Below, piece by piece: positions 7,074-14,430 of a stretch of DNA of 24,899 nt. Made by a program: the position numbers and the translations under genes. Each line of letters opens with the position of its first letter. Position 1 is the stretch's first letter. The notes beneath the pieces are model-generated. The model was not told where the DNA came from. It searched no databases and was given only the letters and a program-made list of their open reading frames with translations. The DNA comes from HyVt-337 sp964428895 (lineage in GTDB: Bacteria; Planctomycetota; Phycisphaerae; SM23-33): the NCBI GenBank assembly GCA_964428895.1, contig CAYRZU010000055.1:1-24899 (forward strand), written 5' to 3'.

Positions 7074-7080
7074 GGCGGCG
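7065..7080. repeat. Small GC hairpin spanning the gmhB-like stop codon
   Basis: CGCCGC (7065-7070) and GCGGCG (7075-7080) flank TGAG, which contains the stop codon. No T-run follows, so termination is doubtful. A TACAAT at 7085-7090 just downstream could be a -10 for the next gene, but no -35 is evident. Confidence 0.35.
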
Positions 7081-7126
7081 CCCCTACAATACCCAAGGGT
7101 TGTTCACGACGAAGGAGCTGTTCTTC

Positions 7127-8401
7127 ATGCGCAAGACCGCAACATGGCTGAGCGTTTGGTTGATCGCGTTGGTGGCGTTGGCGGGGTGTCAAGATCGGCC
7201 TCCCGAGACCTCCGATACGCCCGCCGACCCCGATTCGGAAGAAACCGTTGACGCCGATGCGCTGTCCTCGGCGACCTGGCGGAAGTTCGTCAAGTATCAC
7301 GGCGCCATCGACGCCGAGCACCAGACCCTCGCGGCCGATCTGATCGACCGCGGCGTGGCCTATCTGCTCAACCACCAGAACGCCAACAGCGCCTGGGGCC
7401 TCAGCGACTCCGACGCCCTCGAGCCGGCGGTGACGGCCTTGGCGATCAAGGCCATCGTTCAGTACCCGGCCTACACCGCCGATTCGCCGGAGCTGAAGGA
7501 CCCCATCAACGTGCTGCTGAGCTATCAGCAGGCTGACGGCGGCATCTACGACCTCCGCGAGCCGGCCAAGAACTACACCACTTCCCTGGCCGTGATGGCC
7601 ATGGTCGCCTGCGACAGCAAGGAGATGGAAACGCCGCTGCGAAACGCGGTGAAGTTCCTGCGGGGCTTGCAGATCGTCCCGGGCAGCGAGTCGCCGGACG
7701 GCAAGACCATTACCGAGGACGATCCCTTCATCGGCGGGGTCAGCTACGGCCGCCACGGGCGCCCGGATATGTCCAACGTGGGCATGTGGATGGAAGCGAT
7801 GCACGAGGCGGGCGTGTCCCCCGACGACCCGGCCATGCAGGAAGCGTTGGCCTTTATCGCCCGCACCCAGAACCGCAGCGAGTCGAACACGTCCGCCTGG
7901 GCCAAGGTCGGCCCTAACGACGGCGGGTTCGTATACGCCCCGGCGGTCGCGGGCGGCCCGGCCGCCGGTGAATCCAAGGCCGGCGCGGGCCCCGGCGGGG
8001 CGGGGCTTCGCAGCTACGGCACCATGACCTACGTGGGCTTTAAGAGTATGCTCTACGCCGACGTCGCGCGAGACGACCCGCGCGTTCGGGCCGCGTTCGA
8101 CTGGATCCGTCACTACTGGCGGCTGGACAGCAACCCCAACATGCCCGCCGCACAGAGCCTGGAAGGGCTCTACTACTACTATTACGTGTTCGCCAAGGCC
8201 CTGGCGGCCTGGGGCGAGCCCGTGATCACCGACACCGAAGGCGCCGACCACAACTGGCGACACGAGCTGATCGACGCCCTGGCCGAGCGGGTCTCCGAAG
8301 ACGGCTCGTGGGTCAACACCGAGGCCCGGTGGATGGAAGATCAGCCCGCCCTGGTGACGGCCTACGCCATCATCGCCTTGCAGGAGGCCGTCCGGCCGTG
8401 A
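7127..8401 (+). CDS. Lipoprotein with prenyltransferase/squalene-cyclase-like alpha-toroid repeats (424 aa)
   Basis: The N-terminus MRKTATWLSVWLIALVALAGC is a lipoprotein signal with lipobox LAGC, so the mature protein is probably lipid-anchored outside the cytoplasmic membrane. The rest carries alpha/alpha-toroid features of the prenyltransferase/squalene-oxidase repeat type: GVAYLLNHQNANSAWGLSDSD, LLSYQQADGGIYD, FLRGLQ, a glycine-rich PNDGGFVYAP, then GLRSYGTMTYVGFKSML and YYYYYVFAKAL. No DxDD cyclase motif was seen, so catalysis is doubtful; a structural or binding role is more likely. AAGGAG lies 10 bases before the ATG at 7127; an upstream TTG at 7100 would spoil the signal peptide. The stop overlaps the next start (GTGA). 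Confidence 0.82.
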   Translation: MRKTATWLSVWLIALVALAGCQDRPPETSDTPADPDSEETVDADALSSATWRKFVKYHGAIDAEHQTLAADLIDRGVAYLLNHQNANSAWGLSDSDALEPAVTALAIKAIVQYPAYTADSPELKDPINVLLSYQQADGGIYDLREPAKNYTTSLAVMAMVACDSKEMETPLRNAVKFLRGLQIVPGSESPDGKTITEDDPFIGGVSYGRHGRPDMSNVGMWMEAMHEAGVSPDDPAMQEALAFIARTQNRSESNTSAWAKVGPNDGGFVYAPAVAGGPAAGESKAGAGPGGAGLRSYGTMTYVGFKSMLYADVARDDPRVRAAFDWIRHYWRLDSNPNMPAAQSLEGLYYYYYVFAKALAAWGEPVITDTEGADHNWRHELIDALAERVSEDGSWVNTEARWMEDQPALVTAYAIIALQEAVRP

Positions 8402-9342
8402 CCGGCTCGCCCCACGCCGCCGATGCCGATAGCGCCTGTTTGCTCAGTGCGCGCGGCGTGACGTGGCTGGGCCTTGGGGCCAATGTGTTGCTCGCGGCGG
8501 TCAAGACCGTCGGCGGCCTGCTGCTCCGCTCCCAAGCGCTGCTGGCCGACGGCCTTCATAGCGCCTCGGACCTGACCACCGACCTGATGGTGCTGCTGTC
8601 GGTGGGGGTCTCGCGGCGCCCGCCCGATTTGGAACACCCCTATGGCCATCGGCGGATCGGCACCATGGTGGCGCTGGCGGTGGCGCTGGTGTTGGGGGCG
8701 GCGGCGGTGTGGATCTTCTATCTGGCGCTGACGGCGCTGGGGCGGGGCGGGCTCGCGGGCAACGTGTTCGCCGGAAAGCTCTCGCCCCGCGCGGCCGTGC
8801 TGGCGATGATCCTGGCCGCGATTACCATTCCGGTCAAGGAAGTGCTGTACCGCATGACCAACCGCGTGGGCCGGCGCTTAAACGACCTGTCGCTGCAGGC
8901 CAACGCGTGGCACCACCGATCGGACGCCTTCACCTCCTTCGGCGCCACGGCCGGCCTGGCGGGCGTGGCCTTTGGCGGGGACGACTGGGCGTTCCTGGAT
9001 GAAGCCACCGCGCTGGTGCTGGCCGGGTTCCTGCTGTGGGTGGCCGTGCGAATTGCGTTCCGGGCGGTCTCGGAACTGGTCGACCGCGCGCCGGACAAGG
9101 CCCTGCAGGCGGCGATTCGCGCGGCCGTCGGGAGCGTGCAGGGCGTTCGCAGCTTCCACGCGTTCCGGGCCCGGCAGGTCGGCGGGCGGGTGGCCATCGA
9201 CGTCCACGTGCAGGTCGCCCCGGCCTTGACCGTCGCCGAGGGTCACGACATCGCCAAGGCCGTCAAGCACACCGCGCTGAACGCCGACGCCCGCATCGCC
9301 GAAGTCATGGTCCACATCGAACCGAGTGAGGAGCGCGCGTAA
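8398..9342 (+). CDS. Cation diffusion facilitator family transporter (314 aa, GTG start)
   Basis: CDF transporters export divalent metals (Zn, Co, Fe, Mn, Cd) by proton antiport across the inner membrane. The sequence shows the family site-A motif LLADGLHSASDL near residue 50, the HPYGH segment, several hydrophobic helices, and the second site-A motif HHRSDAFTSFGA near 172. A soluble C-terminal domain ends in HIEPSEERA. The GTG start at 8398 overlaps the preceding TGA (GTGA), typical of translational coupling. An upstream ATG at 8308 would add 30 residues lying wholly inside the previous gene. The gene ends TAATG, sharing a base with the next start. Metal specificity cannot be read from the sequence. 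Confidence 0.9.
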   Translation: MTGSPHAADADSACLLSARGVTWLGLGANVLLAAVKTVGGLLLRSQALLADGLHSASDLTTDLMVLLSVGVSRRPPDLEHPYGHRRIGTMVALAVALVLGAAAVWIFYLALTALGRGGLAGNVFAGKLSPRAAVLAMILAAITIPVKEVLYRMTNRVGRRLNDLSLQANAWHHRSDAFTSFGATAGLAGVAFGGDDWAFLDEATALVLAGFLLWVAVRIAFRAVSELVDRAPDKALQAAIRAAVGSVQGVRSFHAFRARQVGGRVAIDVHVQVAPALTVAEGHDIAKAVKHTALNADARIAEVMVHIEPSEERA

Positions 9343-10628
9343 TGGAGATTCGTCCGTTTCAAGGCTGGCGGTTCGCCGCCGGAGACCTGACCGGCTGTGT
9401 GGCCCCGCCGTATGACGTGCTTTCGGCCGCCCAGAAGGCCGAACTGCTGGCCGGCGGCGAGCGGAACATTGTGGCTGTCGACCTCCCGCACGTGCCGCCC
9501 AAGGGGCCCGGGCCGGACAGCGTCTACGCCGCGGCCGCTGAGCAATTGGCCGCCTGGCAGGCCGACGGCACACTCGCCCAGGATGCCCCCCCGTGCGTTT
9601 ACGTCTATGACCAGACCTACACCTGGGCCGGCCGTACCTATACCCGCCGGGCCTTGCTGACCGGCGTGCGGGCCACGCCCCTGGGCGCCGACCAGGACGT
9701 GATCCCCCACGAGCACACCTTCGCCGGGCCCAAAGCCGACCGGCTGAAGCTGACCCAGCAGACCCGGGTGCAACTGTCGCCGATCTTCGGCTTCTTCAAC
9801 GACGCCGACGGCCGCGTGGCCAAGCTGCTGGCGGCTCAAACAGCCCGACCGGCCGACGCCTACGGCATGCTGGATGACGTGCGCCAGGACATCTGGGCCG
9901 TCAGCGATTCGTCGACCGTGGCTGAACTGACCGAAGCCTTGGCGAAAGAACCCGCCTTCATCGCCGATGGCCATCACCGCTACACCACCGCCATGAATTA
10001 CCGCGACGAGTTGCTCGCCGCCGGAGAAATCGACGCCGACCACGAAGCCAACTTCGTGCTGTTTGCCCTGGTCGCCCGCGACGACCCCGGCCTGCTGGTC
10101 CTGCCCACCCACCGCGTGGTCAGCGGCCTGGCCGAGACGTTCAGCCTGGACGCCCTTATGGCCGCCGCCGAAGCGTTTGAGTTCAAGAAGACCGACGCCG
10201 CCTCCGCCGATTTTCGGGACGCCGACGCGTTCCTGAAAGACTTCGGCCCGACGGCCATGGGTCTGATCGCGGGCGATGGCTCGGACCTCTGGATCGCCAC
10301 GCTAACCGACCCCGCCGCCATGGCCGCCGCTGCCGGCGAGCATTCCGAGCCCTGGCGCAAGCTCGACGTGGCCATCCTCCAGACCCTCATCATGGACAGG
10401 GCCCTGGCCAAGTGGAAGACGGATGACACCTTCGTGGACTACACCCCCGACGGCGACGCCGCCCGCCAGGCCGTCACCAGCGGCAAGGCCCAACTGTCCC
10501 TGCTCCTCCAGAGCACACCCGTGGCGGCCGTCCAGGAAGTGGCCCTCGCCGGCGACGTCATGCCCCACAAGAGCACCTACTTCTACCCCAAGCTCGCCAC
10601 CGGAATGGTCCTCAAGCCGCTGACGTAG
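9342..10628 (+). CDS. DUF1015 family protein (428 aa)
   Basis: The whole length matches the DUF1015 family: an N-terminal IRPFQGWRF, the APPYDVLSAAQ segment, VYVYDQTY, IPHEHTFAGPKADRL, and the family signature FIADGHHRYTTAMNYRDE near residues 205-222. Length (428) is usual. The protein is predicted soluble, with no signal peptide. Its biochemical role is not claimed here. Its ATG overlaps the stop of the transporter gene (TAATG), so the two are probably translated together, perhaps with the lipoprotein as a three-gene unit. A three-hairpin repeat begins inside its last codons. Confidence 0.88.
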   Translation: MEIRPFQGWRFAAGDLTGCVAPPYDVLSAAQKAELLAGGERNIVAVDLPHVPPKGPGPDSVYAAAAEQLAAWQADGTLAQDAPPCVYVYDQTYTWAGRTYTRRALLTGVRATPLGADQDVIPHEHTFAGPKADRLKLTQQTRVQLSPIFGFFNDADGRVAKLLAAQTARPADAYGMLDDVRQDIWAVSDSSTVAELTEALAKEPAFIADGHHRYTTAMNYRDELLAAGEIDADHEANFVLFALVARDDPGLLVLPTHRVVSGLAETFSLDALMAAAEAFEFKKTDAASADFRDADAFLKDFGPTAMGLIAGDGSDLWIATLTDPAAMAAAAGEHSEPWRKLDVAILQTLIMDRALAKWKTDDTFVDYTPDGDAARQAVTSGKAQLSLLLQSTPVAAVQEVALAGDVMPHKSTYFYPKLATGMVLKPLT

Positions 10629-10721
10629 GGCGGGCTGTGCCCGCCGATCCGTGGGGTGGGTGCTTGGCACCCACGCGGAATGCCCCCCCGAACAACGTGC
10701 GTGCAGAGCACGCACCCTACG
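10624..10721. repeat. Three-hairpin repeat, family A, at the DUF1015 3' end
   Basis: Bounded by CGTAGGG (10624-10630) and CCCTACG (10715-10721). It holds three perfect hairpins in series, each with a 3-base loop: GGCGGGC/GCCCGCC (10629-10645), GTGGGTGC/GCACCCAC (10656-10674) and GTGCGTGC/GCACGCAC (10697-10715). It fills the whole gap between two convergent genes and supplies the DUF1015 stop codon (TAG). It might serve as a bidirectional transcript end, although there is no T-run. Confidence 0.8.
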
Positions 10722-10722
10722 T

Positions 10723-11772
10723 TCACTCCTTCGTGACGGTGACTGGCTCGGCGACGATTTGTCCCGTCCAAATCGTGGCTGCGTCCGGAGGTGGCTTGCC
10801 GATGTTCCCGTACTCTTCGGGCACGCAGTACGTATAGGTGATTGTGTAGTCACCGGGCTCGTTGGTATCCGAACACATCCATACGTGCAGTTCAAGCGGC
10901 GCACGCCAGGCAGGACCAGGAGCGATAGCCACGAAAGGAGAACCGCTTTCAGAGCTGAATTCCAGTCGCCAACAGCCGACTTGTCCCCTCGGACCAACGA
11001 TGGACAGGAGTTCCTCAGGGGGAGGGTTAACCCGGCGGCCGTCAAAAGGTTCAAGGACGGCGAGCAGGTCGGACGTGTTGTTGCGTAACTGGGCGAACAC
11101 GACAATTGGATAATTCAATGGCAGCTTCTTGGACGGCCCGAACATCCGGAGCGACAGCATCCCATCCTCAGAATCCACCCACTCCGTCGGCTTCAATTCC
11201 CCCAACGCCACTCGGTCAACGTCATCCCACTTGAAGGGCCGGATGGACACGGAGGGTGCGTCAGGGATGCCGCGAACGGCGACCAAATCGGCAGGTTTCA
11301 CGGCCGTACCCATAAGGTTCACTTCTTGTAGTCCCGGCAGACCTTCGAATAGTCTCCGGACCCCTTCCCCCGTAACGGCCGTATTCCGCAAGCCGACTCT
11401 TTCCAGCCTCTTCTGAGTCGTCAGCCAGGCGACTCCCTCATCCGTGACTTTGGTGTTCCCCAACTTGATGGCGACGATGTTGGGTAGCGCCGAGATCACA
11501 CGGATGTCTGCATCTGTTGCATCGGTACCCGAAAGGAGAATCTGCCACTCAGGTTTCGCTATGCCCGATGGACCAGGGAAATAGTGGCCTCCGAGGATGG
11601 TGATGCGATCCAAGACCTCTTTCGTTGTGGGCAATGCAGCAGGCTGGGTCGCGGCAGGGGCGTCATGCGTACTCGTCCGGGAGGGCTCCTGGGCCTCCTT
11701 GCGACATGCGTTGCACAGGAGCCCGAGAATAACGGCCCCACTGACTAACCATGTTCGTGCGCCAGCTAGCAT
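10723..11772 (-). CDS. Leucine-rich-repeat lipoprotein, hypothetical (349 aa)
   Basis: Starts MLAGARTWLVSGAVILGLLCNAC: a positive, then hydrophobic signal ending at Cys23, an imperfect lipobox (CNAC). After a low-complexity Pro/Ala/Thr linker come three to four leucine-rich-type repeats, visible as IVAIKLGNTKVTDEGVAWL, LERVGLRNTAVTGEGVRRL and LQEVNLMGTAVKPADL. This is the LxxLxLxxTxVTDxGL style common in Planctomycetota. The C-terminal half (about 185-349) resembles a beta-rich domain I do not recognise (QLRNNTSDLLAVLEPF, GDYTITYTYCVPEEYG). The start at 11772 has GGAG upstream; an open frame continues to 12120 but lies over the neighbouring gene and lacks support. The likely role is extracytoplasmic protein binding; it is not otherwise identifiable. 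Confidence 0.78.
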   Translation of the reverse strand: MLAGARTWLVSGAVILGLLCNACRKEAQEPSRTSTHDAPAATQPAALPTTKEVLDRITILGGHYFPGPSGIAKPEWQILLSGTDATDADIRVISALPNIVAIKLGNTKVTDEGVAWLTTQKRLERVGLRNTAVTGEGVRRLFEGLPGLQEVNLMGTAVKPADLVAVRGIPDAPSVSIRPFKWDDVDRVALGELKPTEWVDSEDGMLSLRMFGPSKKLPLNYPIVVFAQLRNNTSDLLAVLEPFDGRRVNPPPEELLSIVGPRGQVGCWRLEFSSESGSPFVAIAPGPAWRAPLELHVWMCSDTNEPGDYTITYTYCVPEEYGNIGKPPPDAATIWTGQIVAEPVTVTKE

Positions 11773-11855
11773 GATTCCCACTCCGATTTGACCAGCTTCT
11801 AAGAAAGGTACGTCGCTCGCCGGCCACGAGACGGCGAATAATCCACTACACGGGG

Positions 11856-12569
11856 CTACGCCGCTTCGGTGAGGTGGTAGAGGATGCTCCGGCCTTGTTT
11901 GCCGATGGGGGTCAGGGCGCCGGATTCGCGGAGGCAGTAGGCCATCTTCTGGGCGATCCAGAGGGGCTTGCCCGCGCCTTTGGCGATGTCGGTGGTGGTG
12001 AAGGCTTCGGGCAACTCGGGGGGGAGCAAATCGGCCAGATCGGTTGGCGTCTCGAACACCCAGCGGTCGACCACGTCCAGCAGGCGTCGCTCGGCTGTGG
12101 CCCAGCCGCCGCGGCGCCACTTGCGGCGATCTTTGCGGCGGACTTCCTCCTCGTGGGTCATCAGGACTTCCAGGGAGAAGTTGGGCTCAGCCAGCAAAGC
12201 CGGCAGGCTGACCAATTCCTCAAAGACGTCGTCCACACAGCCGCGCTTGGGGCTCTTGCGGCGACTCAGCGTATTCTGTCCCCCGCGGCCGCCGACTTTG
12301 ATGATCCACTTCTCGGCTGCGATGGGATGCACCAGCCGCACGCGATGATCGGGTAGCAGGGCAGCCAGCTTGCGCTTCATCGCGCCGAAGTTGCCGGTCT
12401 GGAACTCCACCAGCAGGTCGCCGCGGACCAGGTCGATGTGGAAGCCGTCGAGGGGGACCTCGAACCGATCGCCCGGCTGTGCGTAGTGGTCCTTCAGCGC
12501 CGCGTGGAGGGGCTTTTCGTTGAGGGTCCCGATATGGCTGGCCGATTCGGACACGTCCATCGAGCCCAT
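11856..12569 (-). CDS. Hypothetical protein: nuclease-like N-terminus plus winged-helix-like C-terminus (237 aa)
   Basis: The first ~90 residues include DGFHIDLVRGDLLVEFQT, in which Asp46, Glu55 and Gln57 are spaced like the D...ExK/ExQ core of PD-(D/E)xK nucleases. A nearby basic segment is MKRKL. The sequence ends in a region (about 185-237) with PEAFTTTDIAKGAGKPLWIAQKMAYCLRESGALTPIG, which reads like a winged-helix DNA-binding domain. Between them is a basic stretch SRRKSPKRG. Together this suggests a DNA-acting protein, but it is only a pattern match. An alternative ATG lies at 12560. No clear ribosome-binding site was found. It lies in a minus-strand run after the DUF2059 gene (36-base gap). 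Confidence 0.7.
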   Translation of the reverse strand: MGSMDVSESASHIGTLNEKPLHAALKDHYAQPGDRFEVPLDGFHIDLVRGDLLVEFQTGNFGAMKRKLAALLPDHRVRLVHPIAAEKWIIKVGGRGGQNTLSRRKSPKRGCVDDVFEELVSLPALLAEPNFSLEVLMTHEEEVRRKDRRKWRRGGWATAERRLLDVVDRWVFETPTDLADLLPPELPEAFTTTDIAKGAGKPLWIAQKMAYCLRESGALTPIGKQGRSILYHLTEAA

Positions 12570-12605
12570 CGGCCATTGCCCGTCCCGGGCGTTAGGGCAT
12601 TGGGG

Positions 12606-13187
12606 TCACTCGACCGGCCGGGCTTCGGGGATCGCGTCTTCGTCGTCTTCGGGGCCTTGCTGGTCGGCGTCGTCTTGGGCGGCCTGTTCCTGGGCCTTGA
12701 TCTTGGCCATCACGCGCTCGGCGAGCTGCCGGCCCCATTGCTGCCCGTAGGCCATGGAGTCGGTCATGATCATGGGCTGGGCCTTGATGAGGTTCTATCC
12801 GGCGGGGCTCTCGTAGAAGGCGATAATGCCCTTGATGTCGTCGTGGGTCAGGTGCTTGGCGTAAATCGGCACGAGGCCCTCGATGAACACATCCATGTCG
12901 ACTTCCTCGCCGAAGGCGGTCCAGAACTCCTCGGGCACTTGCGGGGCCATGGGCTTGAGCTGCTCGATCATGGCGAAGAGCATCTGCTCGCCGAGCTTGT
13001 CCGAGCCGGTGATTGTCATCATGCGGAGGATGTCGGCGCGGAAGGCCTCGTCGACGCCCGCATCGGCGGCGTTGGCGGGCGGGGCGGCGTGGAGGTGGGT
13101 GTCGCGGACGATGGTGACGGTCAGCAGGGCGGCAATCGCCAGCGCCAGCAGCAGCGTGCGGGGCCGGAAGGTCTTGGTCGACAGCAT
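12606..13187 (-). pseudogene. DUF2059 exported protein interrupted by an in-frame TAG (130 + 62 codons)
   Basis: The first part (13187 down to 12798) encodes a signal-peptide protein (MLSTKTFRPRTLLLALAIAALLTV) with DUF2059 features: LRMMTITGSDKLGEQ, FTAFGEE-like helices, IYAKHLTHDDIKGIIAFYESPAG. A TAG at 12797-12795 then interrupts. The same frame continues for 62 codons with exactly the expected family tail (NLIKAQPMIMTDSMAYGQQW, then LAERVMAKI), ending in TGA at 12606. In the family the interrupted position is usually Gln or Lys, so one CAG-to-TAG change explains it. TAG ends several neighbouring genes (lpxK, hldE, obgE), so it is a real stop here. The cause is a nonsense mutation, a sequencing error or readthrough. 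AAAGGA precedes the ATG. A protein truncated at 130 aa remains possible. Confidence 0.82.
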
Positions 13188-13222
13188 GGGTGTTCCTTTC
13201 GTGTAGCTGTTTCGCGCGAGGC

Positions 13223-14017
13223 CTAGAGGGCCAGGCGGTCGTAGCGGTCGCGGTCGCTCTTATCGGCGGCCCACCATTCTCGGGCCGCCGCGACGCTGGC
13301 GTCGGTGGCCGGGAAGTCTTTGTCGATGATGCGGCCCAGGGCTTCGGCGGCGGCGTGGCGGAGGGCGGGGCAGGTGATGTCGTCGTCCTGCTCGCCGATG
13401 TTGACCTGCTGGATGAGGTAATAGACGGCCCGGTCATCGCCCAGGGCGCCGAGGCGGCGAACGACGATGTGCTTGAGATCGAGGCCGTTGGGGGCGCCGT
13501 CGGGGGTGCGGTAGCTTTCCAGCAGGCGCAGCAGGGGCAGCACGGCCTGGTGGCCGTGGGCGGCCAGTTCATCCAGCTTGGCCTCGCGGGCGGCGGGGTC
13601 CCAGGTGTTGAAGCCGGCGTAGATGGCCTCCAGCTTGGCCTCGACCTCGGCGTCGTCGACGGCCGAGGCGGCGAGGATCTCGTCGATCACCGTAGCGACG
13701 GTCGCGTCATCCAGCCCGGTGTGTTTGGCTACGCGGGCCAGCAGCTTTCGTTCGCGGGCGCTGACGGAGCGATCCGCGGCGGCCGCCGCGACGAGCAGTT
13801 CGATGATGCGGCGGGCCTCGGCGGGCTCGCGAGAGAGCTTCAGCGTGGCCTCGCCGGATTGGATCTGGGCGACCAGGTCGGCTGCTTGGGCCGCGTCCAT
13901 GCCGGCGCGGACGCGGAGATCGTCGATGAAGGCCCGGTCGGCGCCGTCGAGTTGGCCGTCGGCCAGGACGAAGGCGATGACGTTGCGGAGGTCTTTGGCG
14001 GATGGGTCTTGGCTCAT
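13223..14017 (-). CDS. TerB-like / HEAT-like helical protein (264 aa)
   Basis: An all-helical acidic protein without signal peptide. Two segments resemble TerB-family repeats, with an acidic residue-rich turn after a hydrophobic helix: VIAFVLADGQLDGADRAFI (about 13-31) and LLVAAAAADRSVSARERKLL (about 73-92). The C-terminal half has HEAT-type helices (LPLLRLLESYRT, RRLGALGDDRAVYYLIQQV, LRHAAAEALGRI). TerB-type domains occur in metal- and envelope-stress proteins, but no specific role can be read. A TATAAT lies at 14053-14048 on the same strand. The DUF2059 gene follows 35 bases downstream, so the two are probably co-transcribed. Confidence 0.75.
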   Translation of the reverse strand: MSQDPSAKDLRNVIAFVLADGQLDGADRAFIDDLRVRAGMDAAQAADLVAQIQSGEATLKLSREPAEARRIIELLVAAAAADRSVSARERKLLARVAKHTGLDDATVATVIDEILAASAVDDAEVEAKLEAIYAGFNTWDPAAREAKLDELAAHGHQAVLPLLRLLESYRTPDGAPNGLDLKHIVVRRLGALGDDRAVYYLIQQVNIGEQDDDITCPALRHAAAEALGRIIDKDFPATDASVAAAREWWAADKSDRDRYDRLAL

Positions 14018-14047
14018 GGACGATGCCCCTGATTGGCTGGCGGGTCG

Positions 14048-14076
14048 ATTATAGCGGGCGTGGCGGCCGGATAAAC
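14048..14076 (-). promoter_or_regulatory. Predicted promoter for the TerB-like gene
   Basis: Perfect TATAAT on the minus strand (14053-14048), with a weak TTTATC as -35 about 16 bases upstream. RNA would start near 14041, 24 bases before the ATG at 14017. It lies downstream of the terminator at 14093-14136, so that terminator belongs to a different transcript. Confidence 0.5.
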
Positions 14077-14092
14077 CCCCGGCGACGAGCGC

Positions 14093-14136
14093 AAAAAAAA
14101 GATCGGGCAGCTCCCGAAGAAACCACCCGACCCGTG
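14093..14136 (-). terminator. Intrinsic terminator between divergent genes
   Basis: Read on the minus strand: CGGGTGG, a 14-base loop region containing TTTCTTCGGGAG, then CTGCCCG (7-bp stem with two G-U pairs), ATC, and a run of eight T (plus-strand A-run 14093-14100). No annotated gene on this strand ends here. Confidence 0.65.
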
Positions 14137-14340
14137 GCCTCCGCAGGAGCTATCCCGCCGGAGCGGGTGTCCGCTGCACCGCGAAGGCTTATCGAGCCGC
14201 GTCGAACCCTCCACAGCGACTCGCATAGACGTAATTGGGGCGCCGAGAGAGAAACCAAGTTCCCGACGCGGCGAGTCCATGCCTTTCAAGGCGACCTCCG
14301 TGTCCGCCGGGCGTCCATAGGTGACGCCATCTTCTGAGAT
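14093..14340 (-). ncRNA. Candidate structured small RNA upstream of the TerB-like gene
   Basis: This gap of about 410 bases between the TerB-like gene and uvrD has no credible ORF, yet contains a terminator aimed leftwards. It also has a 9-bp perfect long-range stem (GCCGCGTCG at 14196-14204 with CGACGCGGC at 14264-14272). Small local hairpins include AGCGG/CCGCT around 14161-14175 and GCCT-TGAA-AGGC around 14280-14291. The 5' end is uncertain. It does not show the conserved cores I know for RNase P, tmRNA or SRP RNA; 6S RNA cannot be excluded. It could also be a leader of the TerB-like gene, but that gene has a closer TATAAT of its own. Confidence 0.45.
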
Positions 14341-14430
14341 CGACCCGTTCGGGGAGGCCCTTAACCGGTTTGCGGAAACTTTCTTCACGAGGGCCTGGCC
14401 GCTAAGATGGTCCGCTTTCAAGGAGTGCCT

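Noticed and set aside
6449..8263. 604-codon minus-strand open frame
   Set aside because: Antisense to the gmhB-like and lipoprotein genes, with a Ser-rich run opposite the acidic D/E stretch; no recognisable domain.
10723..12120. A single 465-residue minus-strand gene reaching to 12120
   Set aside because: The first ~116 residues are Arg/Pro/His-rich shadow of the neighbouring gene at 11856-12569; a good start with signal peptide and GGAG exists at 11772.
12795..12797. Pyrrolysine or genome-wide amber reassignment
   Set aside because: Several clear genes in the window end in TAG at their expected length, so TAG acts as a stop here.
12592..13572. Long minus-strand open frame of 326 codons
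   Set aside because: Low-complexity Arg/Pro/Ala/Ser translation typical of an out-of-frame shadow; the real proteins here are DUF2059 and the TerB-like protein in another frame.
14341..14406. Riboswitch for uvrD based on AGGCCCT...AGGGCCT
   Set aside because: Only a single 7-bp inverted repeat with a long loop; no known riboswitch core is visible and the gene is an unlikely target.
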